DNA of 64,000 nt from Catellatospora paridis (GCF_009720365.1 NZ_ML769315.1:279621-343620), one strand, 5' to 3'; shown: positions 8,757 through 18,009, counted from the first letter of the stretch. Program-made: numbers and translations. Notes: generated from the letters alone by a model not told the origin.

Positions 8757-9230
8757 TCAGGCGGTGGCGAGGGACTGGACTACCTCGAGGGCGCCGGAGA
8801 CGTGCTTGCCGATGTTGGCCTGGGAGGAGAAGACGTGGCGGACCACGCCCTCACGGTCGATGACGTAGGTGACCCGGCCGGGCAGGATGCCGAAGGTGGC
8901 GGGCACGTCGTACGCCTTGCGGACCTCGCCGCCGGCGTCGGCCAGCAGGACGAACGGCAGCTTGTAGCGCTGGGCGAAGCCGTCGTGCGACTCGACGGAG
9001 TCCGAGCTGACGCCGATGACCTGCGCGCCGGCCTCGGTGAAGACCTCGTAGCTGTCCCGGAAGGAGCACGCCTCCGCGGTGCAGCCGGAGGTGTTGTCCT
9101 TGGGGTAGAAGTACAGGACCACCGTCTGCTTGCCCCGGAAGTCGCTGAGCCGCACCGTCTCGCCGCCCTGCGACGGCAGCTCGAAGTCGGGCGCCACCTC
9201 GCCCACCTGCGGTCCACGTGCCTTCGCCAT
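8757..9230 (-). CDS. bcp: Thioredoxin-dependent peroxiredoxin (PrxQ/BCP)
   Basis: Reduces hydrogen peroxide and organic hydroperoxides in the cytoplasm using thioredoxin. 157 residues, the normal length for the family. The active site NTSGCTAEACSFRD carries the peroxidatic Cys and, five residues later, the resolving Cys characteristic of the atypical two-Cys PrxQ/BCP group. Other motifs are APDFELPSQGG near the N-terminus, VVLYFYPKD before the active site, and ATFGILPGRVTYVID. The start ATG at 9230 is preceded by GGAGG; upstream in-frame codons are not needed. It is a single-gene unit with a hairpin repeat immediately downstream. Confidence 0.93.
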   Translation of the reverse strand: MAKARGPQVGEVAPDFELPSQGGETVRLSDFRGKQTVVLYFYPKDNTSGCTAEACSFRDSYEVFTEAGAQVIGVSSDSVESHDGFAQRYKLPFVLLADAGGEVRKAYDVPATFGILPGRVTYVIDREGVVRHVFSSQANIGKHVSGALEVVQSLATA

Positions 9231-9360
9231 GCCTGCCTCCACTGTCACCGGATCATCCGCCGTCGGACCCGAATCGTATTCGTGTCCGTTCGGCCGAACG
9301 CACACCCGGTGCCGGTTGTTCCGCCTTGTCGACCTTAAGCCCGACGGCCCGTGCCGGTAC

Positions 9361-9399
9361 GCGGAAAGGCCGGCGCGAGTTCCGCGCCGGCCTTTCCGC
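9361..9399 (-). terminator. Terminator of the GH6 cellulase gene
   Basis: GCGGAAAGGCCGGCGCG (9361-9377) and CGCGCCGGCCTTTCCGC (9383-9399) form a perfect 17-base stem with a five-base loop, five bases beyond the cellulase stop. It has no T-tract, as is usual in actinomycetes. Confidence 0.85.
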
Positions 9400-9404
9400 A
9401 GCCG

Positions 9405-10892
9405 TCAGCTGCAGGTGACGTTGTTCAGCTTGAACGCGGTCGGGTTGGTGTTGGTCCCGCTGTACGACGCCTGGAAGCCGAAGCTCGCCGTGCCGCCGGT
9501 GCCGATGCTGCCGTTGTGCCCGGCGTTGCGGGCCGTGACGTTCGCCCCGCTGGCCGTGACCGTGGCGTTCCAGGCGTTGGTGACCGCCTGGTTGCCGGCA
9601 TAGGTCCAGGTCAGCGTCCACGAACTGAGGGCCGGGCCGCGGTTGGTGATGACCACCGAGGCGACGAAGCCGTTGCCCCACTGGCTGTCCACCCGGTAGC
9701 TCACCGAGCAGGAACCCGTGCCCTGACTGGGCGACGGCGACGGCGACGGCGGGGCGGACGGCGAGGCCGAGGGGGACGGCGAGGCCGAGGGGGACGGCGG
9801 CGTCGACGGCGAAGCCGAGGGCGACGGCGGACGCGACGGGGACACCGACGGCGACGGCACCGTGGACGGGCTCGGCGGCGGGCTGGTCACGATGCCGTTC
9901 TGCGCCAGCGAGTACGCCAGGTCCGGCACGAACTGCCCGGCACCCGCGGCGCAGCCGTCCGCCTCGCCCGGCGGCTTGATCCAGACGAAGGCGTCGACGG
10001 TCGCCTCGTTGGTGGCGGTCGTCGGCGCCTGGCCCGTGCCCCGGCCCGCCGGATCGCACCACTCGCTGCCCAGCGGGCCCTTGCCGTTGCGGGCGGTGTC
10101 GACGACCTGGTGCAGGTTGCTGTTGCCCAGGGCATTGAGCACGTTGCGGCCGAAGTTGACCTCGTCGGCGGTCCAGCGGAAGTTGGACGCGTTGGAGTAG
10201 AAGCCGGCCGCGTTGGACACGCCCGCCGCCTGCAGCCGCGACGCGGTGTCGGCGGCGCTGTTCCAGGCCGAGTGCCCCGCGTCGAGGTACACCTTCACGC
10301 TCGGGTTGACCTGCTTGAACTTCGTCACCGCGTAGCTGATCGCGGAGTTGCGGTCGGCCTTCTCGGTCGCGGACAGGCAGGTCTGCAGGGCCAGCGAGTC
10401 CGGCTCCAGGATGATCACGGCGGTGCGCGTGCCGAGGCCCGCCGCGAAGCTGTCGATCCAGGTCCGATAGGCGGTGATGGTCGGCGCGCCGCCCGCGCTC
10501 GCCCCGCCGCAGTCGCGGTTGGGCAGCGCGTACGGCACCAGCACCGGGATCTGGTTCACGCTGTTCGCGGCGTTCACGTACGCCGTGACCTGGGACTGGA
10601 TGGTGCTCTGGTTGTACGACGAGAACCAGCGCGCCTGCGGCTGGCTGCCGATGCGCTGGCTGATCAGCGACGCTCGGGAGTCGTTCGGGTTGGCCGCGAG
10701 CCACTGGTTCACGCTGGACGTGGGATCGCGGTAAAAGCTGCCGGTCAGCGTGCCGGCCGAGGCTTCGGTGGTGGCCAGCAGCACGCCGGCCAGCGCGGTG
10801 GCGGCGGTCATCGCGGCGGCCGCGCCGAGCGCGACCAGGCGGCTGTCACGGCGGCGACGATGGCGCGGCGATGACGTGGGATCGGGGGTCAA
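9405..10892 (-). CDS. Secreted GH6 endoglucanase/cellobiohydrolase with CBM2
   Basis: A 495-residue exported cellulase. Residues 1-47 are a signal peptide (RHRRRR then a hydrophobic core, cleavage near TEASA). Residues 48-325 are GH6: NRDCGG (Asp127) and ILEPDSLA (Asp165, the expected general acid) match the two conserved Asp motifs, plus DAGHSAW and WIKPPGEADG. A Pro-Ser linker (about 325-393) joins a family 2 cellulose-binding module with terminal Cys residues, WGNGFVASVVITN and SSWTLTWTY. The start is TTG at 10892, supported by GAGGAG six bases upstream. It probably releases cellobiose for the ceb system at 1-5 kb, though no CebR site was found upstream. Confidence 0.93.
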   Translation of the reverse strand: MTPDPTSSPRHRRRRDSRLVALGAAAAMTAATALAGVLLATTEASAGTLTGSFYRDPTSSVNQWLAANPNDSRASLISQRIGSQPQARWFSSYNQSTIQSQVTAYVNAANSVNQIPVLVPYALPNRDCGGASAGGAPTITAYRTWIDSFAAGLGTRTAVIILEPDSLALQTCLSATEKADRNSAISYAVTKFKQVNPSVKVYLDAGHSAWNSAADTASRLQAAGVSNAAGFYSNASNFRWTADEVNFGRNVLNALGNSNLHQVVDTARNGKGPLGSEWCDPAGRGTGQAPTTATNEATVDAFVWIKPPGEADGCAAGAGQFVPDLAYSLAQNGIVTSPPPSPSTVPSPSVSPSRPPSPSASPSTPPSPSASPSPSASPSAPPSPSPSPSQGTGSCSVSYRVDSQWGNGFVASVVITNRGPALSSWTLTWTYAGNQAVTNAWNATVTASGANVTARNAGHNGSIGTGGTASFGFQASYSGTNTNPTAFKLNNVTCS

Positions 10893-11100
10893 CGCGTCTC
10901 CTCAGGGACGTCTGTGCATGGTCAACGTGCAGCTATCTGCCCGGACCCGGCTACGACAGACGTCACGGCCTGCGCTACCCGTACGAACCGAATGGTTCTG
11001 CCCTTCGCACGGCAACGCCTCGACTCCGCCCCCATCATCGCCCGCCCCCGCGAGGAAAGGAAGGGCATCGTCGGCTCGCGTCAGCGAGACGAGCAGCAGC

Positions 11101-11140
11101 TCTGCACATCGCTATATGCAGGGGAAGGGCACCTTCTTGA
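11101..11140. repeat. Degenerate AAGGGCACCTTC element, copy 2 (fragment)
   Basis: One intact arm AAGGGCACCTTC (11125-11136) is present. Read on the minus strand it is followed by GCATATAGCGATGTGCAG, which resembles the GCATAGCGATGT loop of the copy at 8707. The second arm has decayed; CTGCA and TGCAG still form a small inner stem. It lies downstream of the AEC transporter gene stop. The rest of the 279-base gap up to 10893 shows nothing else clear. Confidence 0.6.
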
Positions 11141-11171
11141 CGCCGGACCGCGCGTGAGCAGGCAGGACGCG

Positions 11172-12155
11172 TCAGGCAGGGCCGAGCAGCCAGAGGATCA
11201 GCGTGAGGGTGCCCATCGACAGCAGGCTGGAGAACAGGATCGCGTCGCGGCTCAGCGCGGTCGACGCGCGGAACTCCGACGCGTACACGAAGGTGTTCTG
11301 CGCCGTCGGCAGGCCCGCGACCAGGGTGACCGCGAGCAGCGCCGCACCGTCGAGGTCGAGCAGGTAGCGCCCGATCAGGTACGCCGCCACCGGCTGCGCG
11401 ACCACCTTCAGCAGCACCGCCACGGTCACCTCCCGACCCGGCAGCCGCCACGACGACGCGTCGGTCTGGTGCAGCGACATGCCCAGCGCGAACAGCGCCG
11501 CCGGCACCGCCGCCCCGCCCAGCAGCTCCAGCGGCCGCATCAGCCACTCCGGCGGCAGCCACCCGGCCGCGCTCGCGGTCACCCCGGCCATCGATCCCAG
11601 GATCACGGGGGTACGCAGCGGCAGCATCGCCAGCCGCCGCCAGCGCGACGACGCGGCGGGCCTCGCCGGGTCCTCCGCGTCGTCGGCGGTCTCAGCCGCG
11701 AGCCGGTCCACGTCGGCGCGGTGCGCCGAGGCGTCCAGGCGGCCGACGATCAGCGGGGTCAGCAGCATGGTCTGGAAGACCAGCACCGCCATGATCAGCG
11801 AAACGTCGTCGAGGACGTACACCGCGACCGGCACGCCCAGGTTGCCGGCGTTGAGGTAGGCCGCCGCCATCGCCGCGATGACCCGGTTGCCGTCGGGGCC
11901 GGGCATCAGGCGACGCGCCACGAAGTACACCGACAGCCCGATCAGCAGCGTGCTCGCCGCGATCGCCGCCAGCGGACGCAGTGGCAGGTCCCCGAGCGGC
12001 ACCTTGACCAGCGAGGTGAACAGCACGCACGGGATGGCGATGACGAAGGTGAAGTTCGCCAGCGCCTGCTGGGTGGCCCGGGTCAGCACCCCGAACCGCA
12101 TGGTGCCCCAGCCCAGGGCGGTGATCATCCAGATCGGAGCGAACGCGGCGAACAC
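11172..12155 (-). CDS. AEC family transporter (auxin efflux carrier-like permease)
   Basis: A 327-residue membrane protein of the bile/arsenite/riboflavin transporter superfamily. There are about ten hydrophobic segments with the usual split into two halves around a hydrophilic loop (residues 137-165). The conserved NAGNLGVPVAVYV and the C-terminal GLPTAQNTFVYASEF motifs identify the AEC family, whose members move organic anions such as malate. The substrate is unknown. The start is GTG at 12155: there is no ribosome-binding site, but TAGCGT lies exactly at -12 to -7, so the mRNA is probably leaderless. Confidence 0.85.
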   Translation of the reverse strand: MFAAFAPIWMITALGWGTMRFGVLTRATQQALANFTFVIAIPCVLFTSLVKVPLGDLPLRPLAAIAASTLLIGLSVYFVARRLMPGPDGNRVIAAMAAAYLNAGNLGVPVAVYVLDDVSLIMAVLVFQTMLLTPLIVGRLDASAHRADVDRLAAETADDAEDPARPAASSRWRRLAMLPLRTPVILGSMAGVTASAAGWLPPEWLMRPLELLGGAAVPAALFALGMSLHQTDASSWRLPGREVTVAVLLKVVAQPVAAYLIGRYLLDLDGAALLAVTLVAGLPTAQNTFVYASEFRASTALSRDAILFSSLLSMGTLTLILWLLGPA

Positions 12156-12294
12156 CTGGTCACGCTAGTCCCACACCTCGGGTGGCCGCGCAGCCGGGAT
12201 ACCCCTGTGTCCGATAGATGAAGATCTGGTGGTGCACCGTCGGTGAATTCCACCCGAACCGATCCGCCCTGGTCATGCCCCATGCCGCGCCAAG

Positions 12295-12368
12295 AAGGGC
12301 ACCTTCGACGACGCGGAGCGTACTGAACTACTGCTCGTCACGCTCCGCGTGCCGACGAAGGTGCCCTT
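12295..12368. repeat. AAGGGCACCTTC inverted repeat, copy 3 (nested stems)
   Basis: AAGGGCACCTTCG (12295-12307) pairs with CGAAGGTGCCCTT (12356-12368). Inside, ACGCGGAGCG (12311-12320) pairs perfectly with CGCTCCGCGT (12341-12350), giving a long interrupted hairpin. It lies ten bases after the stop of the acyl-CoA ligase gene and may be its terminator. Confidence 0.9.
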
Positions 12369-12377
12369 CCTTTGTTC

Positions 12378-13931
12378 TCAGAGCTGGGCGCGGAGGTCCT
12401 TGCGGAGGATTTTGCCGGAGGCGCTCTTGGGGATGGCGTCGACGAAGGTGACGGCACGGACCCGCTTGTAGGGGGCGACGCGTTCGGCGACGTAGTCCTT
12501 GACATCCTGGGCCGTCAGGTCGGCGCCGGGGGCAGCGGCGACGAAGGCGTGCGGGATCTCCTCGCCGTCGGCGTCGTGGCCGGCGACCACCGCCGCGTCG
12601 GCGATCTGCGGGTGGCCCAGCAGCACCGCCTCCAGCTCGGCCGGCGGCACCTGGTAACCCTTGTACTTGATCAGCTCCTTGACCCGGTCGACGATGAACC
12701 AGTCGCCCTCGGCGTCGACGAGGCCGACGTCGCCGGTGTGCAGCCAGCCGTCGGCGTCGACGGTGGCGTCGGTGTCGGCGCGGCGGCCCAGGTAGCCCTG
12801 CATCACCTGGGGGCCCTTGATCCACAGTTCGCCGGGTTCGCCGACACCGAGGTCGTCGCCGGTGGCCACGTCCACCACCCGGGCCAGCGTGTTCGGGATC
12901 AGCGGGCCGACCGTGCCGGGCTTGACCCGGGTGTCGCCGTGCGCCTGCGCATGCGAGACCGGCGACAGCTCGGTCATGCCGTAGCCCTGCTGCACCAGGC
13001 AGCCCAGCCGGGCCGCGCAGGCCTGCGCCAGGTCGCCGTCGAGCGGGGCCGCGCCGGAGAACACGACCTGCAGCGCGGACAGGTCGTACTGGTCGACCAG
13101 CGGGTGCTTGGCCAGCGCCAGCACGATCGGCGGCGCGACGAACGCCCGGCTGACCCGCTGGTCAGCCATCGCGGTCAGGAACTCGACCAGGTCGAAGCGC
13201 GGCAGCACGACCAGGGTCGCGCCCTCGGACAGCGCCATGTTCATCAGCACGGTCAGGCCGTAGATGTGGAAGAACGGTAGCACCGCCAGCACCCGGTCGG
13301 CCGGGTCGTACTTGACCACCTGCTGGGTCTGCGCGATGTTGGCGACCAGGTTGCGGTGGGTGAGCATGACGCCCTTGGCCACACCGGTGGTGCCGCTGGA
13401 GTACGGCAGCACGGCCAGCGCCGTGGCCGGGTCGAGCTCGACCGCCGGCGCGGGCTCGCTCGTCGCCATCAACTCCTGGACCGAGCGGTATCCCTCCGCG
13501 GTGTCGCAGACGAAGATCTCCTGCACCAGCGCAGCCGCGGTCGTGGCACGGTCGAGGAACGGCGACACGGTGACGAGCAGTTTCGCGCCGGAGTCGCTGA
13601 GCTGGGTGGTCAGGTCCTTCGGGGTGGCCAGCGCGTTGACGGTGGTGACCGTGGCTCCCGCGGCCAGCGCGGCGTGGAAGACCACCGGGTAGAGCAGCGT
13701 GTTGGGGCTGAACAGGGCCAGCACGTCACCGGGTCGCAACCCCGCTCCGGCCAGCCCGGCGGCGAGCCGGTCCACCATGTGCGCCAGCTGCGCGTACGTC
13801 AGCGTCTGCCCGGTGCGGCCGTCGATCAGCGCGGGATGGTCGCCCCGCGCCGCCGCCGGTCCGATGACGAGCTGGGGGACGGAGACCTCGGGGATCTCGA
13901 CGTCGGCCAGGGGGCTGGAAAAGGGCATCAT
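12378..13931 (-). CDS. AMP-binding acyl-CoA ligase (4-coumarate-CoA ligase-like)
   Basis: A 517-residue adenylate-forming enzyme that would activate an aromatic or fatty carboxylic acid to its CoA thioester. Seen in order: the P-loop-like LPYSSGTTGVAKGVMLTH, the A5 motif QQGYGMTELSPVSH, A7 GELWIKGPQVMQGYLG, A8 WLHTGDVGLVDAEGDWFIVDRVKELIKYKGYQV (the hinge Asp within VDRVKE) and the catalytic Lys in PKSASGKILRKDLR near the C-terminus. The start is one of two adjacent ATGs at 13931/13928 with GAGG upstream. It is transcribed alone; the substrate is not evident. The 231 bases upstream show no clear regulatory element. Confidence 0.88.
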   Translation of the reverse strand: MMPFSSPLADVEIPEVSVPQLVIGPAAARGDHPALIDGRTGQTLTYAQLAHMVDRLAAGLAGAGLRPGDVLALFSPNTLLYPVVFHAALAAGATVTTVNALATPKDLTTQLSDSGAKLLVTVSPFLDRATTAAALVQEIFVCDTAEGYRSVQELMATSEPAPAVELDPATALAVLPYSSGTTGVAKGVMLTHRNLVANIAQTQQVVKYDPADRVLAVLPFFHIYGLTVLMNMALSEGATLVVLPRFDLVEFLTAMADQRVSRAFVAPPIVLALAKHPLVDQYDLSALQVVFSGAAPLDGDLAQACAARLGCLVQQGYGMTELSPVSHAQAHGDTRVKPGTVGPLIPNTLARVVDVATGDDLGVGEPGELWIKGPQVMQGYLGRRADTDATVDADGWLHTGDVGLVDAEGDWFIVDRVKELIKYKGYQVPPAELEAVLLGHPQIADAAVVAGHDADGEEIPHAFVAAAPGADLTAQDVKDYVAERVAPYKRVRAVTFVDAIPKSASGKILRKDLRAQL

Positions 13932-14162
13932 CGCCTCACTCTCGTACGCGGTGCACGTCGAAGTTCCGTCATCATGCGTGCACGTTCACGGTTCGGCAAT
14001 ACCCCGGCAACCTCCGGCGGCGATCCGGTCGCCGACGGCCGCTGCGCGTCGCGACGGTCGCCGGTCCACCCTGCGATACAACTAGCACGAGGCCGTGAGC
14101 TGCGCATTCATCGCGCGCTCGGACAGGGCCGACTCATGTCGCAACCATGCGGGGGAACGTAC

Positions 14163-15428
14163 ATGCGACCTATCACGACAGGACTGCGCGCCCTTGGGGT
14201 CGTCGCGGTCACCACCATGATCGCCCTGGCGGCGCCACACGCCGCCGGAGCGGTCGAGGGCAAGGGCGGTGGCAACCACGGCGGTGGCGGCCACGGCAAG
14301 CCGAAGCCGAAGCCCCAGCCGGAGGTGCCCGTCGCGGGCGTCGAGTCCTGGGGTTACAACGACTCCGGCCAGCTCGGCGACGGCACGCTGATCACCCGGC
14401 CGAGCGCGGTCAGCGCCAACGTTCCGGACGAGGTCCGCGACGTCGAGGGCGGCGGCCGGTTCAGCCTGGCGCTGCTGCACAACGGCTCCGTGAAGGCCTG
14501 GGGCGACAACAGCGACGGCCAGCTCGGCGACGGCACCACCATCGACCGGCCGATCCCCGGCTCCGTGCCCGGCGTGACCGGCGTCAAGGCGCTCGCGGCC
14601 GGCGGGTCGCACAGCCTCGCCCTGCTCACCAACGGCACCGTGCTCGCCTGGGGCGACAACGCGCGCGGCCAGCTCGGCGACGGCACCGTCGACGACAGCG
14701 CCACTCCGGTCGCGGTCACCGGGCTGACCGGCCGGGTCGTGGCCATCGCGGCCGGCTCGCAGTTCAGCCTCGCGCTGCTGGCCGACGGCACGCTGCGGGC
14801 CTGGGGCGACAACCGCTCCGGTCAGCTGGGCACCGGTGCCGAGAGCCCCGACCCGCAGACCACCCCGGTGGCCGTCACCGGCCTGACGGGCGTCCGGGTC
14901 AAGCACGTCGACGCGGGTGACAGCCACGCGCTGGCCGTGCTCGGCAACGGGACCGTGCGCGGCTGGGGCGAGAACTCGCGCGGTCAGGTCGGCAACGGCG
15001 TGGCCAGCCTCACCCCGGTGCCGACCCCGACGCCGGTGGTCGGCCTCACCGGCGCGAAGATCGTCAACGCGGGCGGCTTCGCCAGCCTCGCGATCCTGAC
15101 CAGCGGCCGGGTGAAGGGCTGGGGCGCCAACGGCGACGGCCAGCTCGGCGACGGCACGACGGTGACGCCGCGGCTGAGCCCCGTCGACGCGGTCGGCCTC
15201 ACCGGCGTCATCGACATCTCCACCGCGGGCTCCGGCGCGACCCTCGACGGCGGCTTCACCGTCGCCATCAGCAACGGCGTCATCAAGGCTTGGGGCGACA
15301 ACAGCTCCGGGCAGGTCGGCATCGGGTTCACCGGCTTCGACCCGGTCCTCACCCCGGCCACCGTGGTGACCGGGCTCGACAAGCCGAAGGACGTGTCGAC
15401 CGGCTTCCAGTTCGCGCTGGCCACCTGA
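14163..15428 (+). CDS. Secreted RCC1-repeat beta-propeller protein
   Basis: A 421-residue exported protein. Residues 1-29 are a Sec signal peptide ending APHAAGA, followed by a Gly/His/Lys/Pro-rich stretch (residues 30-56). The remainder holds seven tandem RCC1 repeats of about 50 residues, each with a core such as AWGDNSDGQLGDGT and FSLALL, so it should fold as a single seven-bladed propeller. Bacterial RCC1 proteins of this kind are extracellular or surface proteins of mostly unknown function. The ATG at 14163 follows GGGGGA; an in-frame ATG at 14136 would add nine residues and is less likely. No enzyme domain is attached. Confidence 0.88.
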   Translation: MRPITTGLRALGVVAVTTMIALAAPHAAGAVEGKGGGNHGGGGHGKPKPKPQPEVPVAGVESWGYNDSGQLGDGTLITRPSAVSANVPDEVRDVEGGGRFSLALLHNGSVKAWGDNSDGQLGDGTTIDRPIPGSVPGVTGVKALAAGGSHSLALLTNGTVLAWGDNARGQLGDGTVDDSATPVAVTGLTGRVVAIAAGSQFSLALLADGTLRAWGDNRSGQLGTGAESPDPQTTPVAVTGLTGVRVKHVDAGDSHALAVLGNGTVRGWGENSRGQVGNGVASLTPVPTPTPVVGLTGAKIVNAGGFASLAILTSGRVKGWGANGDGQLGDGTTVTPRLSPVDAVGLTGVIDISTAGSGATLDGGFTVAISNGVIKAWGDNSSGQVGIGFTGFDPVLTPATVVTGLDKPKDVSTGFQFALAT

Positions 15429-15438
15429 GCAGGCACAG

Positions 15439-15475
15439 CGAGAGGGGCGGCACGCGTGACGTGCCGCCCCTCTCG
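15439..15475 (+). terminator. Terminator of the RCC1 protein gene
   Basis: CGAGAGGGGCGGCAC (15439-15453) and GTGCCGCCCCTCTCG (15461-15475) form a perfect 15-base stem with a seven-base loop between convergent genes, so it can serve both directions. Confidence 0.85.
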
Positions 15476-15498
15476 TCATCCCTCGACCCGTCCCGCGT

Positions 15499-17034
15499 TC
15501 ACGGCACGAACGGTTCACCCCGCGGCAGCCGGGCCCGCCCGGCGGCGACGCCCAGCCCGGCCGCGACCAGCGCCACCAGGCACACCACCAGCCCGGCCCA
15601 GTACTGCGTCAGCCCGTACCGGCCGAGCACGATGCCGTCCCCGAGGATCGCGGCCCGCGACAACTCCGCCACCAGGGCGCCGACGGCACCGACCGCTGAC
15701 ACCGCGGCGACCTGGCGGCCGGACAGGTGCCCGGCGCGCCGCAACCGGGCGGTCAACCCGCCCAGTGCCACCGCCGCCAGCGCGCCGCAGACCAGCGCCG
15801 ACAGCGCCCAGCCGGAGCCGAGCGAGATGCCCGCGGCCACCGCGGCCACCATGCAGGTGATGGTGGCCGCAGCGGCGACCAGTCCGGCAAGGACCAGCTG
15901 AACCGTCGCCGTCACCCGCCGGCCGGCCGCGGCGGCGATCGCGCCGGCCGTCAGCACCAGCAGCAGCACGCCGAACGCGGTGAACCCCGCACTCCGGGCC
16001 CGGTCGGCCGGGGCGGGCCGCCAGACCTCGGCAAGCGCCGGAGCGGGTCTCATCGTGCCGTGCCACCACGTGCCGAGCCGGGTCCAGCTGCCGTCGACGG
16101 CGCGCCGCAGCAGCCCGTCCCGCCCGTTGGCGACCAGCACCACGTGCCCGCCGTCGCGCTCGAGCACGACCAGCGATCGCGAGGACAGGTCCCCGGCGGG
16201 CGTGCCCAGGATCCCGAACACACCGTCGTCCTCGTACTCGTCCGTCAGCACGGCGAGCTGCTCACCGCTGACCTCCCAGGCGGTGTGCCAGGTCGCGCCT
16301 CCGTCCTGGCTGGACTCGACGAGCAGCCGCCCGGCCACCGCCCGGTAGCAGACGTCGCCTGCGCAGTTCCGCGACGTTTCGGTGAGGGGCGGCGGTTGTT
16401 CGACGGGGCGCCAGGTCCGACCGTCGTCGGCACTGACCGCGTACTCCTGCCCGTTCTGATCCAGGACCACCAGGACGGCCTGCCCGTCCACCTCACCGAC
16501 GACGCCCATCTCCGGCCAATCCGGCGGGGAGGTGGCCACGGTGGCGAACAGAGCGACCGGCACCAGCACCGCCCCACGGACGAGCCGCGCGATGCCCCGG
16601 CCCGGGGCGGGACGCCTGAGCGAGCGCCGCCACGCCCACCAGCACACGCCCAGTGCGGGCAGCGCCAGCAGGTCGGTCGGATCGGCCCGCAGCACGGACG
16701 GCCCGAAGACGGCCGACCATGCCTGGGCGGCGAGTGACGCGCCATCCGCCGTGGCTTTCGCGAACGCGAACCCGGCGCCGGTGACGGCCAGCGCCGCCGG
16801 TGCGAGCACGCGGACCGGCACCCGCGGGGCCACCAGCGCGACGAGCACCGCCAGCAGTGGCGGGAACATCAGCATCCCGGCGGCGTCGCTCAGCTTCCCG
16901 GTGACCGGGCCGGGCTGCCACGCCTTCAGCACATGATCGTTGACCAGTAGCAGGAGCAGGCCGGCCACGCTGACCGGGTGGCCGAGCCACCCGAGCGCAC
17001 GCCGCAACGCGTCCCGCTGTTCCCCGTTCTCCAT
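15499..17034 (-). CDS. Membrane protein with extracytoplasmic BNR/sialidase-like segment, unknown function
   Basis: 511 residues, not assigned to a named family. Four or so hydrophobic segments lie in residues 15-165, then a hydrophilic domain (about 168-340) and a further cluster of about five membrane segments (345-500). The middle domain has Asp-box-like turns, SADDGRTW and SSQDGGATWHTAW, typical of BNR/sialidase-type propeller blades, and two Cys (SRNCAGDVC) that could form a disulfide outside the cell. The first segment contains LLVNDHVLKAWQPGPVTGKLSDAAGM, which is distinctive. It starts at ATG 17034 with no obvious ribosome-binding site. A sensor or surface role is possible but unproven. 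Confidence 0.75.
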   Translation of the reverse strand: MENGEQRDALRRALGWLGHPVSVAGLLLLLVNDHVLKAWQPGPVTGKLSDAAGMLMFPPLLAVLVALVAPRVPVRVLAPAALAVTGAGFAFAKATADGASLAAQAWSAVFGPSVLRADPTDLLALPALGVCWWAWRRSLRRPAPGRGIARLVRGAVLVPVALFATVATSPPDWPEMGVVGEVDGQAVLVVLDQNGQEYAVSADDGRTWRPVEQPPPLTETSRNCAGDVCYRAVAGRLLVESSQDGGATWHTAWEVSGEQLAVLTDEYEDDGVFGILGTPAGDLSSRSLVVLERDGGHVVLVANGRDGLLRRAVDGSWTRLGTWWHGTMRPAPALAEVWRPAPADRARSAGFTAFGVLLLVLTAGAIAAAAGRRVTATVQLVLAGLVAAAATITCMVAAVAAGISLGSGWALSALVCGALAAVALGGLTARLRRAGHLSGRQVAAVSAVGAVGALVAELSRAAILGDGIVLGRYGLTQYWAGLVVCLVALVAAGLGVAAGRARLPRGEPFVP

Positions 17035-17097
17035 GCGGCACAGGGTGACAGCGGCGCATCACGATCAGGCGACGCGGACGGCTCGGCCGTGCGGCTT

Positions 17098-18009
17098 TCA
17101 GCCCTCGCTCTTGTCGCCCTTGCTGTGCTCGGCCAGGAAGCGCTCCAGCTCGGCGCCCAGCTCCTCGGCGGTGGGCAGCGGCGCGGGCTCGGTCAGCAGG
17201 TTGCTGCCACGGCCGCGCATGAACGCGTCGTACTGCTCCTCCAGCGCCTTGACCACGGCCGCGGCCTGGTGGTTGTCGGTCAGCTGGCGCTCGATCTCGG
17301 CGCGCACCCGGTCTCCGGCCTCGCGCAGGTCCTCGGTGGGCAGCAGCAGGCCGGTGGCCCGCGACACCGAGGTCAGCAGCAGCTCCGCGGCCTGCGGGTA
17401 CTCGCTGTCGGCGAGGTAGTGCGGCACGTGCGCGGCGAAGCCCATGGCGTCGTGGCCGGACTGGCCCAGCCGGTACTCCAGCAGGTTGGTCATGCTCGCC
17501 GGGACCTGCACGTCGGCGATCCACGGCTCGTGCCCCACCACCAGCTCGGGCCGGGTGCCGTGGGCGGTGACGCCGGCGGGGCGGGTGTGCGGCACGGACA
17601 TCGGGATCGCGTGGATGCCGATGGTCAGCCGGACCTGGAGCTGCTCGATCAGCCCGGTCGTCGCGGCGACGAACCGCTCCCACTGGAAGTCCGGCTCGGG
17701 GCCGGTCATCAGCAGGAACGGGGTGTCGTCGTGGTCGCGCAGAGCGTGCAACTCCAGCTTGGGCTGGTCGTACGCCTCCCAGTGGTCGGCCGAGAAGTGC
17801 ATCAGCGGCCGGCGGGAGCGGTAGTCGTAGAGCTGGTCGAGGTCGAACTCGGCCACCACGGTCGAGTCGAGCGAGTCGAGCAGGTGCTCGCGGGCGAGCT
17901 TGCCGGCCGACCCGGCGTCGACGAACCCCGAGAGCGCGTGCAGCAGGACCGGACGGCCCAGCTCGGGCAGTTCGTCGCTCAGCTGGTAGAGCTTCTGTGG
18001 GTCGAGCAC
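17098..18009 (-). CDS. PAC2 family protein (proteasome assembly chaperone-like)
   Basis: 303 residues of the PAC2/DUF75 family found in all actinobacteria. Recognisable segments are LLHALSGFVDAGSAGKLAREHLL near the N-terminus, the DYRSRRPLMHF block, LLMTGPEPDFQWERFV, and the C-terminal helix HQAAAVVKALEEQYDAFMRGRGSNLL. In actinomycetes these proteins are thought to associate with the proteasome system by homology to the eukaryotic chaperone; direct function is not established. The start is GTG at 18009 with the strong site AGGAGG eight bases upstream. It is a single transcription unit. Confidence 0.85.
   Translation of the reverse strand: MLDPQKLYQLSDELPELGRPVLLHALSGFVDAGSAGKLAREHLLDSLDSTVVAEFDLDQLYDYRSRRPLMHFSADHWEAYDQPKLELHALRDHDDTPFLLMTGPEPDFQWERFVAATTGLIEQLQVRLTIGIHAIPMSVPHTRPAGVTAHGTRPELVVGHEPWIADVQVPASMTNLLEYRLGQSGHDAMGFAAHVPHYLADSEYPQAAELLLTSVSRATGLLLPTEDLREAGDRVRAEIERQLTDNHQAAAVVKALEEQYDAFMRGRGSNLLTEPAPLPTAEELGAELERFLAEHSKGDKSEG

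Noticed and set aside
9720-9880. Repeated GGCGACGGCG-type units as a CRISPR or satellite
   Set aside because: They encode the Pro-Ser linker of the cellulase and vary in length; there are no spacers.
13356-14162. N-terminal extension of the RCC1 protein by about 270 residues
   Set aside because: It is antisense to the acyl-CoA ligase gene, and a proper signal peptide with a ribosome-binding site begins at 14163.
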